From an uncultured Lachnospiraceae bacterium (lineage in GTDB: Bacteria > Bacillota > Clostridia > Lachnospirales > Lachnospiraceae), in the NCBI GenBank assembly GCA_902496125.1, contig CABUZU010000042.1, forward strand, positions 1 to 15,837: a stretch of 15,837 bases of DNA. The letters are read 5' to 3'. The notes beneath the pieces are model-generated. The model searched no databases, had not been told where the DNA came from, and saw only the letters and a program-made list of their open reading frames with translations. Position numbers and translations under genes: made by a program. Of this stretch, positions 1 to 7,914 are shown one piece after another (the stretch's first letter is position 1; every line of letters starts with the position of its first letter).

Positions 1-428
1 GTACTCCCCATCATTCCAATTCCAACCATTTGACCAACTTTTTCAAGTGGATACCATCCACCTATCAATTTTGACATATTTACATTAATAAATGTAACAC
101 CTATCCCTGCAAGAATCATACTTAACATTAATGTGCCATAATTATTGGCAAACGGTCTAAAACATAATCCAATCGTGGTAATCAGTAAACTAATTGAAGT
201 AACTGCCTTTACACCAAATTTATCTGATAATATTCCAGCCACAATACCTAATGCAATCGCAGGAATCATGGGTGCTGAGAATATACTAGAAAATTGCATC
301 GGTGTCAAATTCATTTCTTCCATTAAACGAGATGCAAGTGGTGATAATTGATACTGAAAATAATTTCCAACAAACAATGTTATCATCAACACTGCCACCA
401 CTTTTTTTCCATAACTTTCCTTTTTCAT
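1..428 (-). CDS. MFS transporter, N-terminal part (cut by window edge)
   Basis: Reading the minus strand from the ATG at 428 gives 142 codons that stay open to the window edge. The product starts MKKESYGKKVVAVLMITLF and has several hydrophobic helices. After the second helix comes GIVAGILSDKFGVKAV, a good match to the major facilitator superfamily motif A (G-x-L-x-D-x-x-G-x-K/R) in the first cytoplasmic loop. A GGAAGG-type ribosome binding site lies upstream. The gene is the third in a minus-strand series after the ABM-fold and SDR genes, 55 bp beyond the SDR stop, so it probably imports or exports the compound these enzymes act on. The substrate cannot be told from this fragment. The family call is secure; the specific role is inference. 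Confidence 0.85.
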   Translation of the reverse strand, partial: MKKESYGKKVVAVLMITLFVGNYFQYQLSPLASRLMEEMNLTPMQFSSIFSAPMIPAIALGIVAGILSDKFGVKAVTSISLLITTIGLCFRPFANNYGTLMLSMILAGIGVTFINVNMSKLIGGWYPLEKVGQMVGIGMMGS

Positions 429-447
429 CTCACTTTAATCCTTCCTA

Positions 448-496
448 GTTTTCTTAATTACTAATGGTTTTCTTATGGTTTTCTTAATTACTAATG
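448..496. repeat. Short tandem duplication at SDR 3' end
   Basis: The 19-bp unit GTTTTCTTAATTACTAATG occurs at 448-466 and again at 478-496, with a partial third copy (GTTTTCTTA) from 467. The right-hand unit contains the last codons and stop of the SDR gene (minus strand), so the left-hand unit is a duplicated gene end lying in the spacer before the MFS gene. This looks like local slippage; no function is evident. Confidence 0.8.
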
Positions 497-1245
497 CAAA
501 CGCCACCATCAATTACAAGTTCAGTGCCTGTTACAAATGAAGATTCATCAGAACCTAGATATACAGCACCATATGCAATATCATCTGGCTCTCCAAGTCT
601 TCCTACCATACATACAGAATCAATCATTGCCTTTTGTGCTTCCTTACTTGTCTTAATATCTTTAGGTGTCATATTTGTATTAATTGGACCAGGTAAAATA
701 CAATTTACACGAATGCCCTTTCTTGCAAACTCTTTTGCAACATTTCTAGAAATATTACTTACCGCAGCCTTCATTGCACCGTAAAAATATGCATTCAATT
801 CTGGCCAAATAGAGGAAACGGATGCAACATTGATAATATTTCCTTTTCCTACTTTCACCATTTCAGGTAAAAATGCTTGCATAGTCCATACATAAGCACG
901 ATAATTTGTTTCCATGATTAAATTGAAGTCTTCATCGTTCTGCTCTAAAAATGGCTTATGTACTAATACACCAGCACAGTTAAATAAGATATCTACTTTA
1001 CCAAACTTCTCATACGCTTTATTTTTTAGTTCTTCAATAGATTCCTTTTTTCTAAGATCACAGGCAACAAAAATTGCTTCTCCACCTAATTCTGCAATTT
1101 TGTCAATTAATGCTTTTCCTTTTTCTTGATTTCTTCCTACAGCTACTACTTTAGCTCCTTCTTTTACATACATCAAAGCTACTGCTTCTCCAATACCTGA
1201 TGTTGCTCCAGTAATTACTGCTACTTTGTTTTCAAGTCTTCCCAT
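484..1245 (-). CDS. Short-chain dehydrogenase/reductase (SDR, classical type)
   Basis: A 253-aa NAD(P)-dependent alcohol/ketone oxidoreductase of the classical SDR fold, full length for the family. Visible landmarks are the dinucleotide motif TGATSGIG at residues 12-19, NCAG at 89-92, the catalytic tetrad N114-S142-Y155-K159 (Y-G-A-M-K), the PG motif near 185-186, and the C-terminal TGTELVIDGG. A perfect AGGAGG lies 7-8 nt before the ATG. It resembles 3-oxoacyl-ACP reductase and hydroxysteroid or sugar-alcohol dehydrogenases, but the substrate cannot be told. It sits between the ABM-fold gene (75 bp upstream, with a weak TCAGG/CCTGA hairpin in the gap) and the MFS transporter, so it is probably a catabolic or detoxifying step of the same pathway. 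Cofactor preference is not certain. Confidence 0.93.
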   Translation of the reverse strand: MGRLENKVAVITGATSGIGEAVALMYVKEGAKVVAVGRNQEKGKALIDKIAELGGEAIFVACDLRKKESIEELKNKAYEKFGKVDILFNCAGVLVHKPFLEQNDEDFNLIMETNYRAYVWTMQAFLPEMVKVGKGNIINVASVSSIWPELNAYFYGAMKAAVSNISRNVAKEFARKGIRVNCILPGPINTNMTPKDIKTSKEAQKAMIDSVCMVGRLGEPDDIAYGAVYLGSDESSFVTGTELVIDGGVCISN

Positions 1246-1320
1246 TTTAATACCTCCTAATTTTATTTTTAATTTTTATTTAATCAGGGAATATACCTGA
1301 CTTTTTCAATAATAATTAAG

Positions 1321-1620
1321 TTATGCGAGAATTTCACAAGTATAAATTTTTGAATCCATTGCACACCTATTTACCAATTCACCAAATTCATGTACTGGAT
1401 TTTCAATCTGTCCTGCATTTTTTACATGAGCAAGAAAATCTTTTTCACTCTCCCATTTTTCAATCATAATAATCGTATCTGGATTTTCTGTATGACGAAG
1501 TACACTATAATAGATATTTCCTTTTTCAGCTTTTCCAATTTTAGACAATTCTTTTCCAGCTTCAATTATATTATTTGTATATTCTGGTTTTGAAGTTACA
1601 ATACTAATACATTGATACAT
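1321..1620 (-). CDS. ABM-domain (YgiN-like) small protein
   Basis: A 99-aa protein of the dimeric ferredoxin-like fold known as antibiotic biosynthesis monooxygenase (ABM), related to quinol monooxygenase YgiN. The order of elements fits the family: an N-terminal strand (CISIVTSKPEYTNN), a helix with a regularly spaced Glu/Lys pattern, a central strand YYSVLRH followed by N-P-D-T-I-I-M-I-E-K-W-E-S, then a helix and a final strand. AAGGAGGAG sits just before the ATG. Family members use cofactor-free chemistry on quinols, or serve as small-molecule isomerases or heme-binding proteins; in an anaerobe a true monooxygenase reaction is doubtful. It is the first gene of a minus-strand set with the SDR and MFS genes. 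The fold call is solid; the reaction is unknown. Confidence 0.8.
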   Translation of the reverse strand: MYQCISIVTSKPEYTNNIIEAGKELSKIGKAEKGNIYYSVLRHTENPDTIIMIEKWESEKDFLAHVKNAGQIENPVHEFGELVNRCAMDSKIYTCEILA

Positions 1621-1657
1621 CTTTCTCCTCCTTACATTTTTGTATATGGTGGGACGA

Positions 1658-1663
1658 ATTATA
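1658..1663 (-). promoter_or_regulatory. Probable -10 box of ABM-SDR-MFS operon
   Basis: On the minus strand a perfect TATAAT lies about 38 bp before the start codon of the ABM-fold gene. No good -35 hexamer stands 16-18 bp upstream, because that position falls in the terminator hairpin of the LysR gene, which suggests activator-dependent use. The box lies inside a motif (1651-1668) that is repeated upstream of the Fe-S/AOR operon. Confidence 0.55.
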
Positions 1664-1664
1664 T

Positions 1665-1697
1665 AAAAAAGACAGGGAACTTATCGCTCTCCCTGCC
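1665..1697 (-). terminator. Rho-independent terminator of the LysR gene
   Basis: On the minus strand GGCAGGGA (1697-1690) pairs with TCCCTGTC (1678-1671), with one G-T wobble and an 11-nt loop. Six T residues (1670-1665) follow directly. It stands about 90 bp after the LysR stop codon and directly before the ABM operon promoter. Confidence 0.8.
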
Positions 1698-1785
1698 TAT
1701 ACTATACCCATATTTCCCATAAATTGTAAAATTAAAATAAATCATAAATCAATCAATTTTTATAATAAATAAGTTTAAGAAGCTA

Positions 1786-2691
1786 TTAATAGTCTAATGG
1801 TATTCTATTATCCATTAATATTGATAAAAAATTCACAAGTTCTTGTTTGTAATTTTCTCGTGAAATAACTGCATAAAGAGAAAACCTTAATTTATCCTTT
1901 ATCTGTACATAATTCAAATTTGGATATGCATATGACTTTATATATCTAGGTACAAGAATTCCAATTTTTTCATCTAATCCAATTGCAATTGCAACCTCAT
2001 CAATATTTCGCATTTCTTTAGAATAGGGTGAATCTGGTAATTGCATACCAATTTCTTTCCATTGCTTAGCCATTACGCTCTTTGTATATGGCATGGTTGC
2101 AAAATCAACTGCTGAAAGCTTTATGTCTTTTAATTCTCTTATATATGCAGATTTTTTATCACGTAATGGTCCATTAGGTGAACATACTAAATCCATTGAA
2201 TATTCACTAATAAATTTGGCATCAAATAGCTTTTTATCAAAGTCATATGGCCAAAAAATAGCCACATCTATTTTTTTCTTTTTTAGAAGAGTAGGCATTT
2301 CAATACAGGGAACAATATGAATAAAAAGGCGTACTTTTGGAAACTCTTGTATAAACTTTTGAAATCGAGGTGCCAGTAGTTCCCCTTCAGGGTATCCTGG
2401 TACCGCTACTACTAATTTACCTAATCTTCCTTCTGCTGCGTTTCTCCCATTTACTATTGCTTTTTCATAATCAGCTATCAATTTAAGTGCATCTTTATAA
2501 AATACTTCACCCGCTGGTGTTAAAGATACATGTCTAGTACTTCTATTAAATAATTTAAAACCTAAATTTTCTTCCATATTTTTAATATGCTGACTGATTG
2601 CTGTCTGTGTGACAGCACATTGTTTTGCTGCTACAGTAAAACTTTGATTCTCGGCAACGCTAATAAAATATTCAAGTCCAATATTATCCAT
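1786..2691 (-). CDS. LysR-family transcriptional regulator
   Basis: A 301-aa regulator of normal family length. The N-terminal winged helix-turn-helix (residues 1-60) shows the hallmark pattern F-I-S-V-A-E-N-Q-S-F-T-V-A-A-K-Q, then VTQTAISQHIKNMEENLG and LFNRSTRHVSLTPAG. The rest is a periplasmic-binding-protein-like effector domain beginning near residue 90 (GKLVVAVPGYPEGELL). The ribosome binding site AAGGAG lies ahead of the ATG. The gene lies between the ABM-SDR-MFS operon and the divergent Fe-S/AOR/Nfn operon. LysR proteins usually activate a divergent neighbour and repress themselves in response to a pathway metabolite, so this one probably controls the Fe-S/AOR operon and perhaps both sets. 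The effector is unknown, and the C-terminal domain shows no feature that names it. Confidence 0.95.
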   Translation of the reverse strand: MDNIGLEYFISVAENQSFTVAAKQCAVTQTAISQHIKNMEENLGFKLFNRSTRHVSLTPAGEVFYKDALKLIADYEKAIVNGRNAAEGRLGKLVVAVPGYPEGELLAPRFQKFIQEFPKVRLFIHIVPCIEMPTLLKKKKIDVAIFWPYDFDKKLFDAKFISEYSMDLVCSPNGPLRDKKSAYIRELKDIKLSAVDFATMPYTKSVMAKQWKEIGMQLPDSPYSKEMRNIDEVAIAIGLDEKIGILVPRYIKSYAYPNLNYVQIKDKLRFSLYAVISRENYKQELVNFLSILMDNRIPLDY

Positions 2692-2724
2692 ATAAACACT
2701 CCTTTTTAATAATTATTTTCAATT

Positions 2725-2753
2725 AGTTTATCATTTATTTTTATTAATATCAA
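2725..2753 (-). promoter_or_regulatory. Promoter of the LysR gene
   Basis: On the minus strand TTGATA (2753-2748) is followed by a 17-bp spacer and TAAACT (2730-2725), about 34 bp before the LysR start codon. The -35 is near consensus and the -10 is fair. It faces away from the Fe-S/AOR operon within the 215-bp divergent region. Confidence 0.55.
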
Positions 2754-2827
2754 CTTTTTACTTATTACTAACATCCTCGTCACTTGACATTCAATCTTTA
2801 ATTATGATATGTTGGTTTTGAAACAAG

Positions 2828-2870
2828 TTATTTTGTAATTGCAATTATTTTGGGACGAATTTCATAAAAT
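2828..2870 (+). promoter_or_regulatory. Control region of the Fe-S/AOR/Nfn operon
   Basis: The region before the Fe-S subunit gene holds a 12-bp perfect palindrome TAATTGCAATTA (2836-2847), a direct repeat TTATTTTG at 2828-2835 and 2845-2852 (17 bp apart), and the motif GGGACGAATTNNATAAAA (2852-2869), which also occurs at 1651-1668. A possible -10 (TAAAAT, 2865-2870) lacks a consensus -35. This fits an activator-dependent promoter, with the divergent LysR protein as the obvious candidate. Binding is inferred. Confidence 0.5.
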
Positions 2871-2906
2871 AAATACAATTATAAAAATGAATGAAAGGAA
2901 TTTATT

Positions 2907-3461
2907 ATGTCTGATAATATTACTAATAATAATGACTCTACTGATATTCCCTGCGGAAATCATATTGTTCAGTATACTTCTGAATATTCTCTTTGTACAG
3001 GTTGTGTTTCTTGTCAAATTATGTGTGGACTTAGCCATGAAGGCTATACTGGTCGTACTAATAGCCGAATCCAAGTAGATTTAAATGCTCATTCGTTAAT
3101 TCATCATGTACTTCCTTGTATGCAATGCAAAGACCATCCATGTTATGAAGCTTGCCCTAAAAAAGATGAAGCAATGTGTATCGATCCTAATACTGGTATT
3201 GTATATATCAACGAAGAAAATTGCATTGGCTGTGGAAAATGCCAAAAGAACTGTCATTTTACTCCATCTAGAATCCAAATGAAGAAGAATCAAAAACGTA
3301 AAGAATGGAAAGCTGTAAAATGTGACCTCTGTCGAGGAAATGTGGATGGTCCACAATGTATCAAGTGGTGTCCTGTACGCTGTATTGGATTAAGTAAAGA
3401 TTCACAAATGACACCAGATGGTATTCGTCCAATTATAAAGGAGGGTGAGGAAAATGCCTAA
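2907..3461 (+). CDS. Four-cluster ferredoxin-like electron-transfer subunit of an AOR-type enzyme
   Basis: A 184-aa soluble polyferredoxin of the DmsB/HycB/YdhY type. Four sets of four cysteines can be laid out: C30-C33-C36-C40, C71-C74-C79-C83, C106-C109-C112-C116 and C139-C142-C151-C155, enough for four [4Fe-4S] clusters. The third set is a textbook CIGCGKCQKNC. No signal peptide or Tat motif is present, so it acts in the cytoplasm. AAAGGA stands before the ATG. It overlaps the following AOR-family gene by 8 bp, and small Fe-S subunits of this type are the usual redox partner of AOR-family catalytic subunits (for example the E. coli ydhY-ydhV pair). It probably wires the pterin/Fe-S catalytic subunit to the flavoproteins encoded downstream. 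Confidence 0.9.
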   Translation: MSDNITNNNDSTDIPCGNHIVQYTSEYSLCTGCVSCQIMCGLSHEGYTGRTNSRIQVDLNAHSLIHHVLPCMQCKDHPCYEACPKKDEAMCIDPNTGIVYINEENCIGCGKCQKNCHFTPSRIQMKKNQKRKEWKAVKCDLCRGNVDGPQCIKWCPVRCIGLSKDSQMTPDGIRPIIKEGEENA

Positions 3462-5604
3462 TTATAACAAAACCGATATTTTAAATAATCCAGACAATAC
3501 AGATAAACTTCTAGGCTACTGTGGAAAAATTGCACGTATCAATCTTACCACACAAAAAATATCTACACTTAACACCTACAAATATGTTCCCAAATATGTT
3601 GGTGGACGAATTTTGATTAATCGTATTTTTTGGGATGAAGTTTTACCTGGAACCAAAGCTTTTGATGAAGGAAATAAATTTATCTATATGAGTGGACCAA
3701 CAACTGGTACTGGTATTCCAGCCGGAGGACGAAGTGCTGCTTGCTCAATTGGTCCAGCTTCAAATCCCGAACAATATTCATGGGGTAATATCGGTGGCTG
3801 GTTTGCTACAGAATTAAAATATGCCGGATATGATGGATTCATTATAGAAGGAAAATCTGATGAACCTGTTTTAATTAAAATTGAAGATGATTCAATAGAG
3901 ATTCTTCCTGCTGATGAATTGTGGGGTATGCGTGTTCATCAAACACAGGCTGCTTTAGAGAATACATATGGTCACGAATTCAAATCTATGGTAATTGGAC
4001 CTGCTGGAGAAAACCTTGTCCGCATCTCCTCTATTACCTCAGCTAACGATTGCGTATTGGCAAAAGGAGGATTTGGTGCCGTATGGGGTAGCAAAAAATT
4101 AAAAGCCATTACTGTACACGGAACTGGTGCTATTGCCCCAGCAGATATTGAAAAAGTTGCCTACCTTCGCACAAATATGAATCATCCAAGTATGACCCCA
4201 TCTCCAATTCTTCATCTTGATAAATTTGGCGTTCCTGGAGGTGAATTTGATGTACAATATGACAGAGGAAATGTTGCATGCAGTCCAGGTTGCAATCAAC
4301 GTTGTAACTGCTTACTTTTAAATGGCATTAGTGCCTTTAGCGAAGAACGTATAAATCATATCGAAAAGTGTGTAAGCGGAAGTACATTTGGCTGGATTTC
4401 AGATATCCCAGCACAAGTTGGAATGTTTTGGCCATCTGAAAAAAATTACTGTGCTCCATGTAAACTTTTAGGTCGTGACTTCCCAACTCCCGATTTTACA
4501 GACCCTTATTTTGAAGGTCAAGGAAAAGTTATTCTGCCTGATGTTTATAATTTCTTTCCACCAGACTGGGACAAAGGAACAATCATTAACGATATTTGCA
4601 ATGAATGTGGTATTGATAAATGGGAAATTGATGTATGGCTACAATCTTGGCTTAGTATGTGCAAAAAAGAAGGTCTGTTAGACAATAATGATCTTGGTAC
4701 AGGCATTATCGCTGATGTCGAAAACCGTGAATTTATGACTGTATTCCTTTTAAACTTGGTTCATAGAAAAGGCTATTATGGTAATTTATTTGCAGAAGGC
4801 ATGTCCCGTGCTCTTGATGTAATGGGAACAGAATATCAAGATACGGTATATCATGGACGATTTTCTTCTGAACTTGGTGGACAACAAATTGATATCCCTG
4901 TTAGTTTACATGGTGGATGGGGTCAAAGCGTTCATTGGCAAGGACGTGGATATGAAGGAGCAGTAGAAAAACCTACATGGCTTGCCTCTAACATCATCCG
5001 TATGATGAGTACAAGAGATGCCAATACTGTAGAACATTTTCATAGTAAATATGAATATCACGAAGAAGCTATGGCTGATCCATATCATAGTCCACATCTT
5101 ATTGATGCAATTATTAATGTACAAAATATTGCTGAAATAAAAGATTCTGTTATGAGCTGTGAATGGCAAAGTCCTGATCCATGGTGTCCTTCTATGGAAG
5201 CAGAAATGTATAAAGCTGCAACTGGTTATTTAATGTCTACAGAAGAACTAATTGATGCTGCTTATCGTTCAAAACTTATATTCCGTGCAATTTTAATACG
5301 AGGTTTTCAACGTACTAGACAAAGTGAAATTGAGCAAGTATGGCGCACTGTTTCAATTCCTGATTCTTGGAATGAAGTTGCTGACTGGAAACAATTTAAT
5401 GAAATGATTAATCTTGTCTATGATGCACGTGGATTCGATCGTGAGACTGGTTGGCCTTATCGTGAAACTTACGAAAAATATGGACTTAAAGATATTGCTG
5501 ACGAAATGGAAAAATTAGGTTTTCTACCAAAAAGACCTCAGACTCCATGGGAAGATTTTGGAGAACCTCCTTTTGTTCAGTTTACAGCAAATAGAAACAA
5601 ATAA
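3454..5604 (+). CDS. Aldehyde:ferredoxin oxidoreductase (AOR) family tungsto/molybdo-enzyme
   Basis: A 716-aa member of the AOR family, whose enzymes use a bis-pyranopterin tungsten or molybdenum centre and a [4Fe-4S] cluster to oxidise aldehydes or reduce acids and related compounds. Landmarks (ATG numbering) are GRIARINL-like residues near 24-31 (GKIARINL), YVGGR near 48-52, MSGPTTGTGIPAGGRSA near 79-95, the family signature KGGFGAVWGSKKLKAI near 204-219, and cluster cysteines C276, C280 and C284 with the distal C569 in the D-S-x-x-x-C context. A GTG at 3445 would add three codons, but AGGAGG at 3439-3444 is placed for the ATG at 3454. The C-x3-C-x3-C spacing differs from the C-x2-C-x3-C of classical AOR, so substrate and metal are uncertain. 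It overlaps the Fe-S subunit gene by 8 bp and is followed by Nfn-like genes. Confidence 0.92.
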   Translation: MPNYNKTDILNNPDNTDKLLGYCGKIARINLTTQKISTLNTYKYVPKYVGGRILINRIFWDEVLPGTKAFDEGNKFIYMSGPTTGTGIPAGGRSAACSIGPASNPEQYSWGNIGGWFATELKYAGYDGFIIEGKSDEPVLIKIEDDSIEILPADELWGMRVHQTQAALENTYGHEFKSMVIGPAGENLVRISSITSANDCVLAKGGFGAVWGSKKLKAITVHGTGAIAPADIEKVAYLRTNMNHPSMTPSPILHLDKFGVPGGEFDVQYDRGNVACSPGCNQRCNCLLLNGISAFSEERINHIEKCVSGSTFGWISDIPAQVGMFWPSEKNYCAPCKLLGRDFPTPDFTDPYFEGQGKVILPDVYNFFPPDWDKGTIINDICNECGIDKWEIDVWLQSWLSMCKKEGLLDNNDLGTGIIADVENREFMTVFLLNLVHRKGYYGNLFAEGMSRALDVMGTEYQDTVYHGRFSSELGGQQIDIPVSLHGGWGQSVHWQGRGYEGAVEKPTWLASNIIRMMSTRDANTVEHFHSKYEYHEEAMADPYHSPHLIDAIINVQNIAEIKDSVMSCEWQSPDPWCPSMEAEMYKAATGYLMSTEELIDAAYRSKLIFRAILIRGFQRTRQSEIEQVWRTVSIPDSWNEVADWKQFNEMINLVYDARGFDRETGWPYRETYEKYGLKDIADEMEKLGFLPKRPQTPWEDFGEPPFVQFTANRNK

Positions 5605-5626
5605 AACACACAAAAAGGAGACAATA

Positions 5627-6517
5627 ATGTTTAAAATCTTAAAAGCTGAATGTCTAGCACAAAATATCTATTTAATGGAAATAAATGCTCCTAGAGTTGC
5701 CAGCTCTTGTAAGCCTGGTGAATTTGTTATTGTTAAAATGGATGAAGTAGGCGAACGAATTCCTCTTACCATATGTGATTACGACGTTAAAAAAGGAACT
5801 GTTACGATTGTATTCCAAATAGTTGGTGCTTCTACTTATCGTATGTCCCATCTAAAAGTCGGAGATGAATTCTTAGATTTCGTAGGTCCTCTTGGACGCG
5901 CATCGGAGTTTATTCACGAAGAACTCTCCTATCTTCAAACTAAAAAATATCTTTTCGTTGCTGGAGGTGTAGGTGCCGCTCCTGTTTATCCACAAGTAAA
6001 ATGGATGAAAGAACATGGAATTAATGTAGATGTAATTATTGGAAGTAAAACGAAAGATTTACTTATTTTAGAAAAGGAAATGTCAGCAGTTGCCGATAAT
6101 CTCTATGTTGCAACCGATGATGGTTCGTATGGAAAAAAAGGAATGGTTACGGATATCATCAAAGATTTAGTAGTAAATCAAGGTAAAAAATATGATATCT
6201 GTGTAGCAATCGGTCCAATGATTATGATGAAATTTGTCTGTCTTCTTACAAAAGAATTAGAAATCCCTACTATTGTCAGCTTAAATCCCATCATGGTAGA
6301 CGGTACGGGTATGTGTGGTGCTTGTCGTGTTAGCGTAGGAAATGAAATAAAATTTGCTTGTGTAGATGGTCCAGAATTCGATGGACATCTTGTAAATTTT
6401 GATGAAGCGATGAAACGTCAACAAATGTATAAAACCAGTGAAGGTCGTGCATTCTTAAAAGCTAAAGAAGGTAATACTCATCATGGTGGATGTGGAAATT
6501 GTGGAGGTGATAAGTAA
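5627..6517 (+). CDS. nfnA: NfnA-like / PyrK-family FAD-[2Fe-2S] electron-transfer protein
   Basis: A 296-aa ferredoxin-NADP reductase-fold protein of the dihydroorotate dehydrogenase electron-transfer (PyrK)/NfnA/SudB group. It shows the flavin motif RIPLT (44-48), the NAD(P)-binding segment FVAGGVGAAPVYPQ (110-123), and a C-terminal [2Fe-2S] site of the pattern D225-x4-C230-x2-C233-x11-C245. The Asp replaces the first cysteine of PyrK, as is known for Nfn small subunits. The ATG at 5627 follows AAAAGGAG; the frame is open 23 codons farther upstream, but that part lies inside the AOR gene. Its stop overlaps the next start by one base (TAATG), so the two products are probably made in equal amounts. 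The short Cys-rich tail (GGCGNCGG) may bind another metal. Nfn-type subunits exchange electrons with NADH. Confidence 0.88.
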   Translation: MFKILKAECLAQNIYLMEINAPRVASSCKPGEFVIVKMDEVGERIPLTICDYDVKKGTVTIVFQIVGASTYRMSHLKVGDEFLDFVGPLGRASEFIHEELSYLQTKKYLFVAGGVGAAPVYPQVKWMKEHGINVDVIIGSKTKDLLILEKEMSAVADNLYVATDDGSYGKKGMVTDIIKDLVVNQGKKYDICVAIGPMIMMKFVCLLTKELEIPTIVSLNPIMVDGTGMCGACRVSVGNEIKFACVDGPEFDGHLVNFDEAMKRQQMYKTSEGRAFLKAKEGNTHHGGCGNCGGDK

Positions 6518-7902
6518 TGGCAGATGTATTAAAAAAAGTTCCCGTTCGAGAACAAGATGCTAAAGTACGTGCAACAAATTTTGAAGAAGTATGTCTTGGA
6601 TATAATGAACAAGAAGCATTAAAAGAAGCAGCTCGTTGTATTAAATGTAAAAAGAATGCCAAATGTATCACTGGATGTCCTGTATCTATTAATATTCCAG
6701 GATTTATCGGTGAAGTCGAAAAAGGAAACTTTGAAGAAGCAGCTAATATTATTGCTCAATCTTCTGCTCTTCCTGCTGTTTGTGGTCGTGTATGTCCTCA
6801 AGAAAGTCAATGTGAAGGACAATGTATTCGTGGTAAAAAAGGTGAACCGATTTCCATTGGTAAATTAGAGCGTTTTGTTGCCGATTGGTCTAGAGAACAT
6901 GGATTTGTGCCACCTAAGGCAGAAAAAATGAATGGCAAAAAGGTTGCAATTATTGGTTCAGGACCTGCTGGACTTACCTGTGCTGGTGACCTTGCAAAAC
7001 TTGGTTATGAAGTTACAATTTTTGAAGCTTTACATGAACCTGGTGGTGTATTAATCTATGGCATTCCAGAATTTCGTCTTCCTAAACAAGGAGTTGTTTT
7101 ACCAGAAATTGAAAATGTTCGTAAATTAGGTGTAAAAATTGAAACTAATGTTATTATTGGTAAAACCATTACAGTTGATGAACTTTTTGATAAAGAAGGA
7201 TTTGACGCAGTATTTATTGGTTCAGGAGCAGGGCTTCCAAAATTTATGGGCATTCCCGGCGAAAATTTAAATGGAGTATTTTCTGCAAACGAATTTTTAA
7301 CAAGAAATAACTTAATGAAAGCTTTCAGAGAAGATTATGATACGCCAATTTTTAAGGGCAAAAAAGTTGTTGTAGTCGGCGGTGGTAATGTAGCTATGGA
7401 TGCTGCAAGAACCGCTCTTCGTCTTGGTGGAGAAACACACATTGTATATCGTCGTAGTGAAGCTGAACTTCCAGCTAGAGCTGAAGAAGTTCACCATGCA
7501 AAAGAAGAAGGAATTATTTTCGATTTACTTACCAATCCAGTAGAAATTCTTAGTGATGAAAATGGTTGGGTAAAAGGCGTTGTTGTTCGAAAAATGGAGC
7601 TTGGAGAACCCGATGCTTCTGGTAGAAGAAGACCAATTGAAATTAAAGGTTCTGAATTTGAAATTGAAGCAGATACCGTTATTATGTCACTTGGAACCTC
7701 TCCTAATCCTCTAATCTCTAACACAACAAATGGACTAGAGATTAATAAATGGAAATGTATCTTAGCAGATGAAAATGGAAAAACTACTAGAGAAGGTGTA
7801 TACGCTGGCGGTGATGCAGTAACCGGAGCTGCAACAGTTATTTTAGCAATGGAAGCTGGTAAAATCGGTGCAAAGTCAATTGATGAATATTTAAATAAAT
7901 AA
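6517..7902 (+). CDS. nfnB: NfnB-like / GltD-family FAD-[4Fe-4S] NADPH oxidoreductase
   Basis: A 461-aa protein of the glutamate synthase small-subunit (GltD)/NfnB/SudA family. The N-terminal domain has two sets of four cysteines (C41, C44, C50, C54 and C89, C93, C99, C103) for two [4Fe-4S] clusters. It is followed by an FAD Rossmann motif GSGPAG (147-152), then a second Rossmann motif VVVGGGNVAMDAAR (about 285-298) with downstream YRRS for NADPH, and the C-terminal YAGGDAVTGAATV flavin-closing motif. No glutamate synthase large subunit is nearby; the partner is the NfnA-like protein encoded directly upstream. In studied NfnAB enzymes this subunit carries the bifurcating FAD and couples NADPH to NADH and ferredoxin. 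Here, co-transcribed with AOR and Fe-S subunits, it may instead form part of one larger complex. That last point is inference. Confidence 0.9.
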   Translation: MADVLKKVPVREQDAKVRATNFEEVCLGYNEQEALKEAARCIKCKKNAKCITGCPVSINIPGFIGEVEKGNFEEAANIIAQSSALPAVCGRVCPQESQCEGQCIRGKKGEPISIGKLERFVADWSREHGFVPPKAEKMNGKKVAIIGSGPAGLTCAGDLAKLGYEVTIFEALHEPGGVLIYGIPEFRLPKQGVVLPEIENVRKLGVKIETNVIIGKTITVDELFDKEGFDAVFIGSGAGLPKFMGIPGENLNGVFSANEFLTRNNLMKAFREDYDTPIFKGKKVVVVGGGNVAMDAARTALRLGGETHIVYRRSEAELPARAEEVHHAKEEGIIFDLLTNPVEILSDENGWVKGVVVRKMELGEPDASGRRRPIEIKGSEFEIEADTVIMSLGTSPNPLISNTTNGLEINKWKCILADENGKTTREGVYAGGDAVTGAATVILAMEAGKIGAKSIDEYLNK

Positions 7903-7914
7903 ATTAAATCATTA

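Noticed and set aside
494..1129. Plus-strand open frames opposite the SDR gene, and similar frames opposite the AOR, NfnB and LysR genes.
   Set aside because: They are antisense shadows of well-supported genes, with no ribosome binding site and no recognisable protein.
1281..1304. Hairpin TCAGG..CCTGA with following T-run (plus strand) between the ABM-fold and SDR genes.
   Set aside because: Only five pairs, and no plus-strand gene upstream to terminate; on the minus strand no T-run follows. Treated as an incidental stem.
5558..5626. A 23-codon extension of the NfnA-like gene from an ATG at 5558.
   Set aside because: It lies within the 3' end of the AOR gene in another frame, and the ATG at 5627 follows a strong AAAAGGAG.
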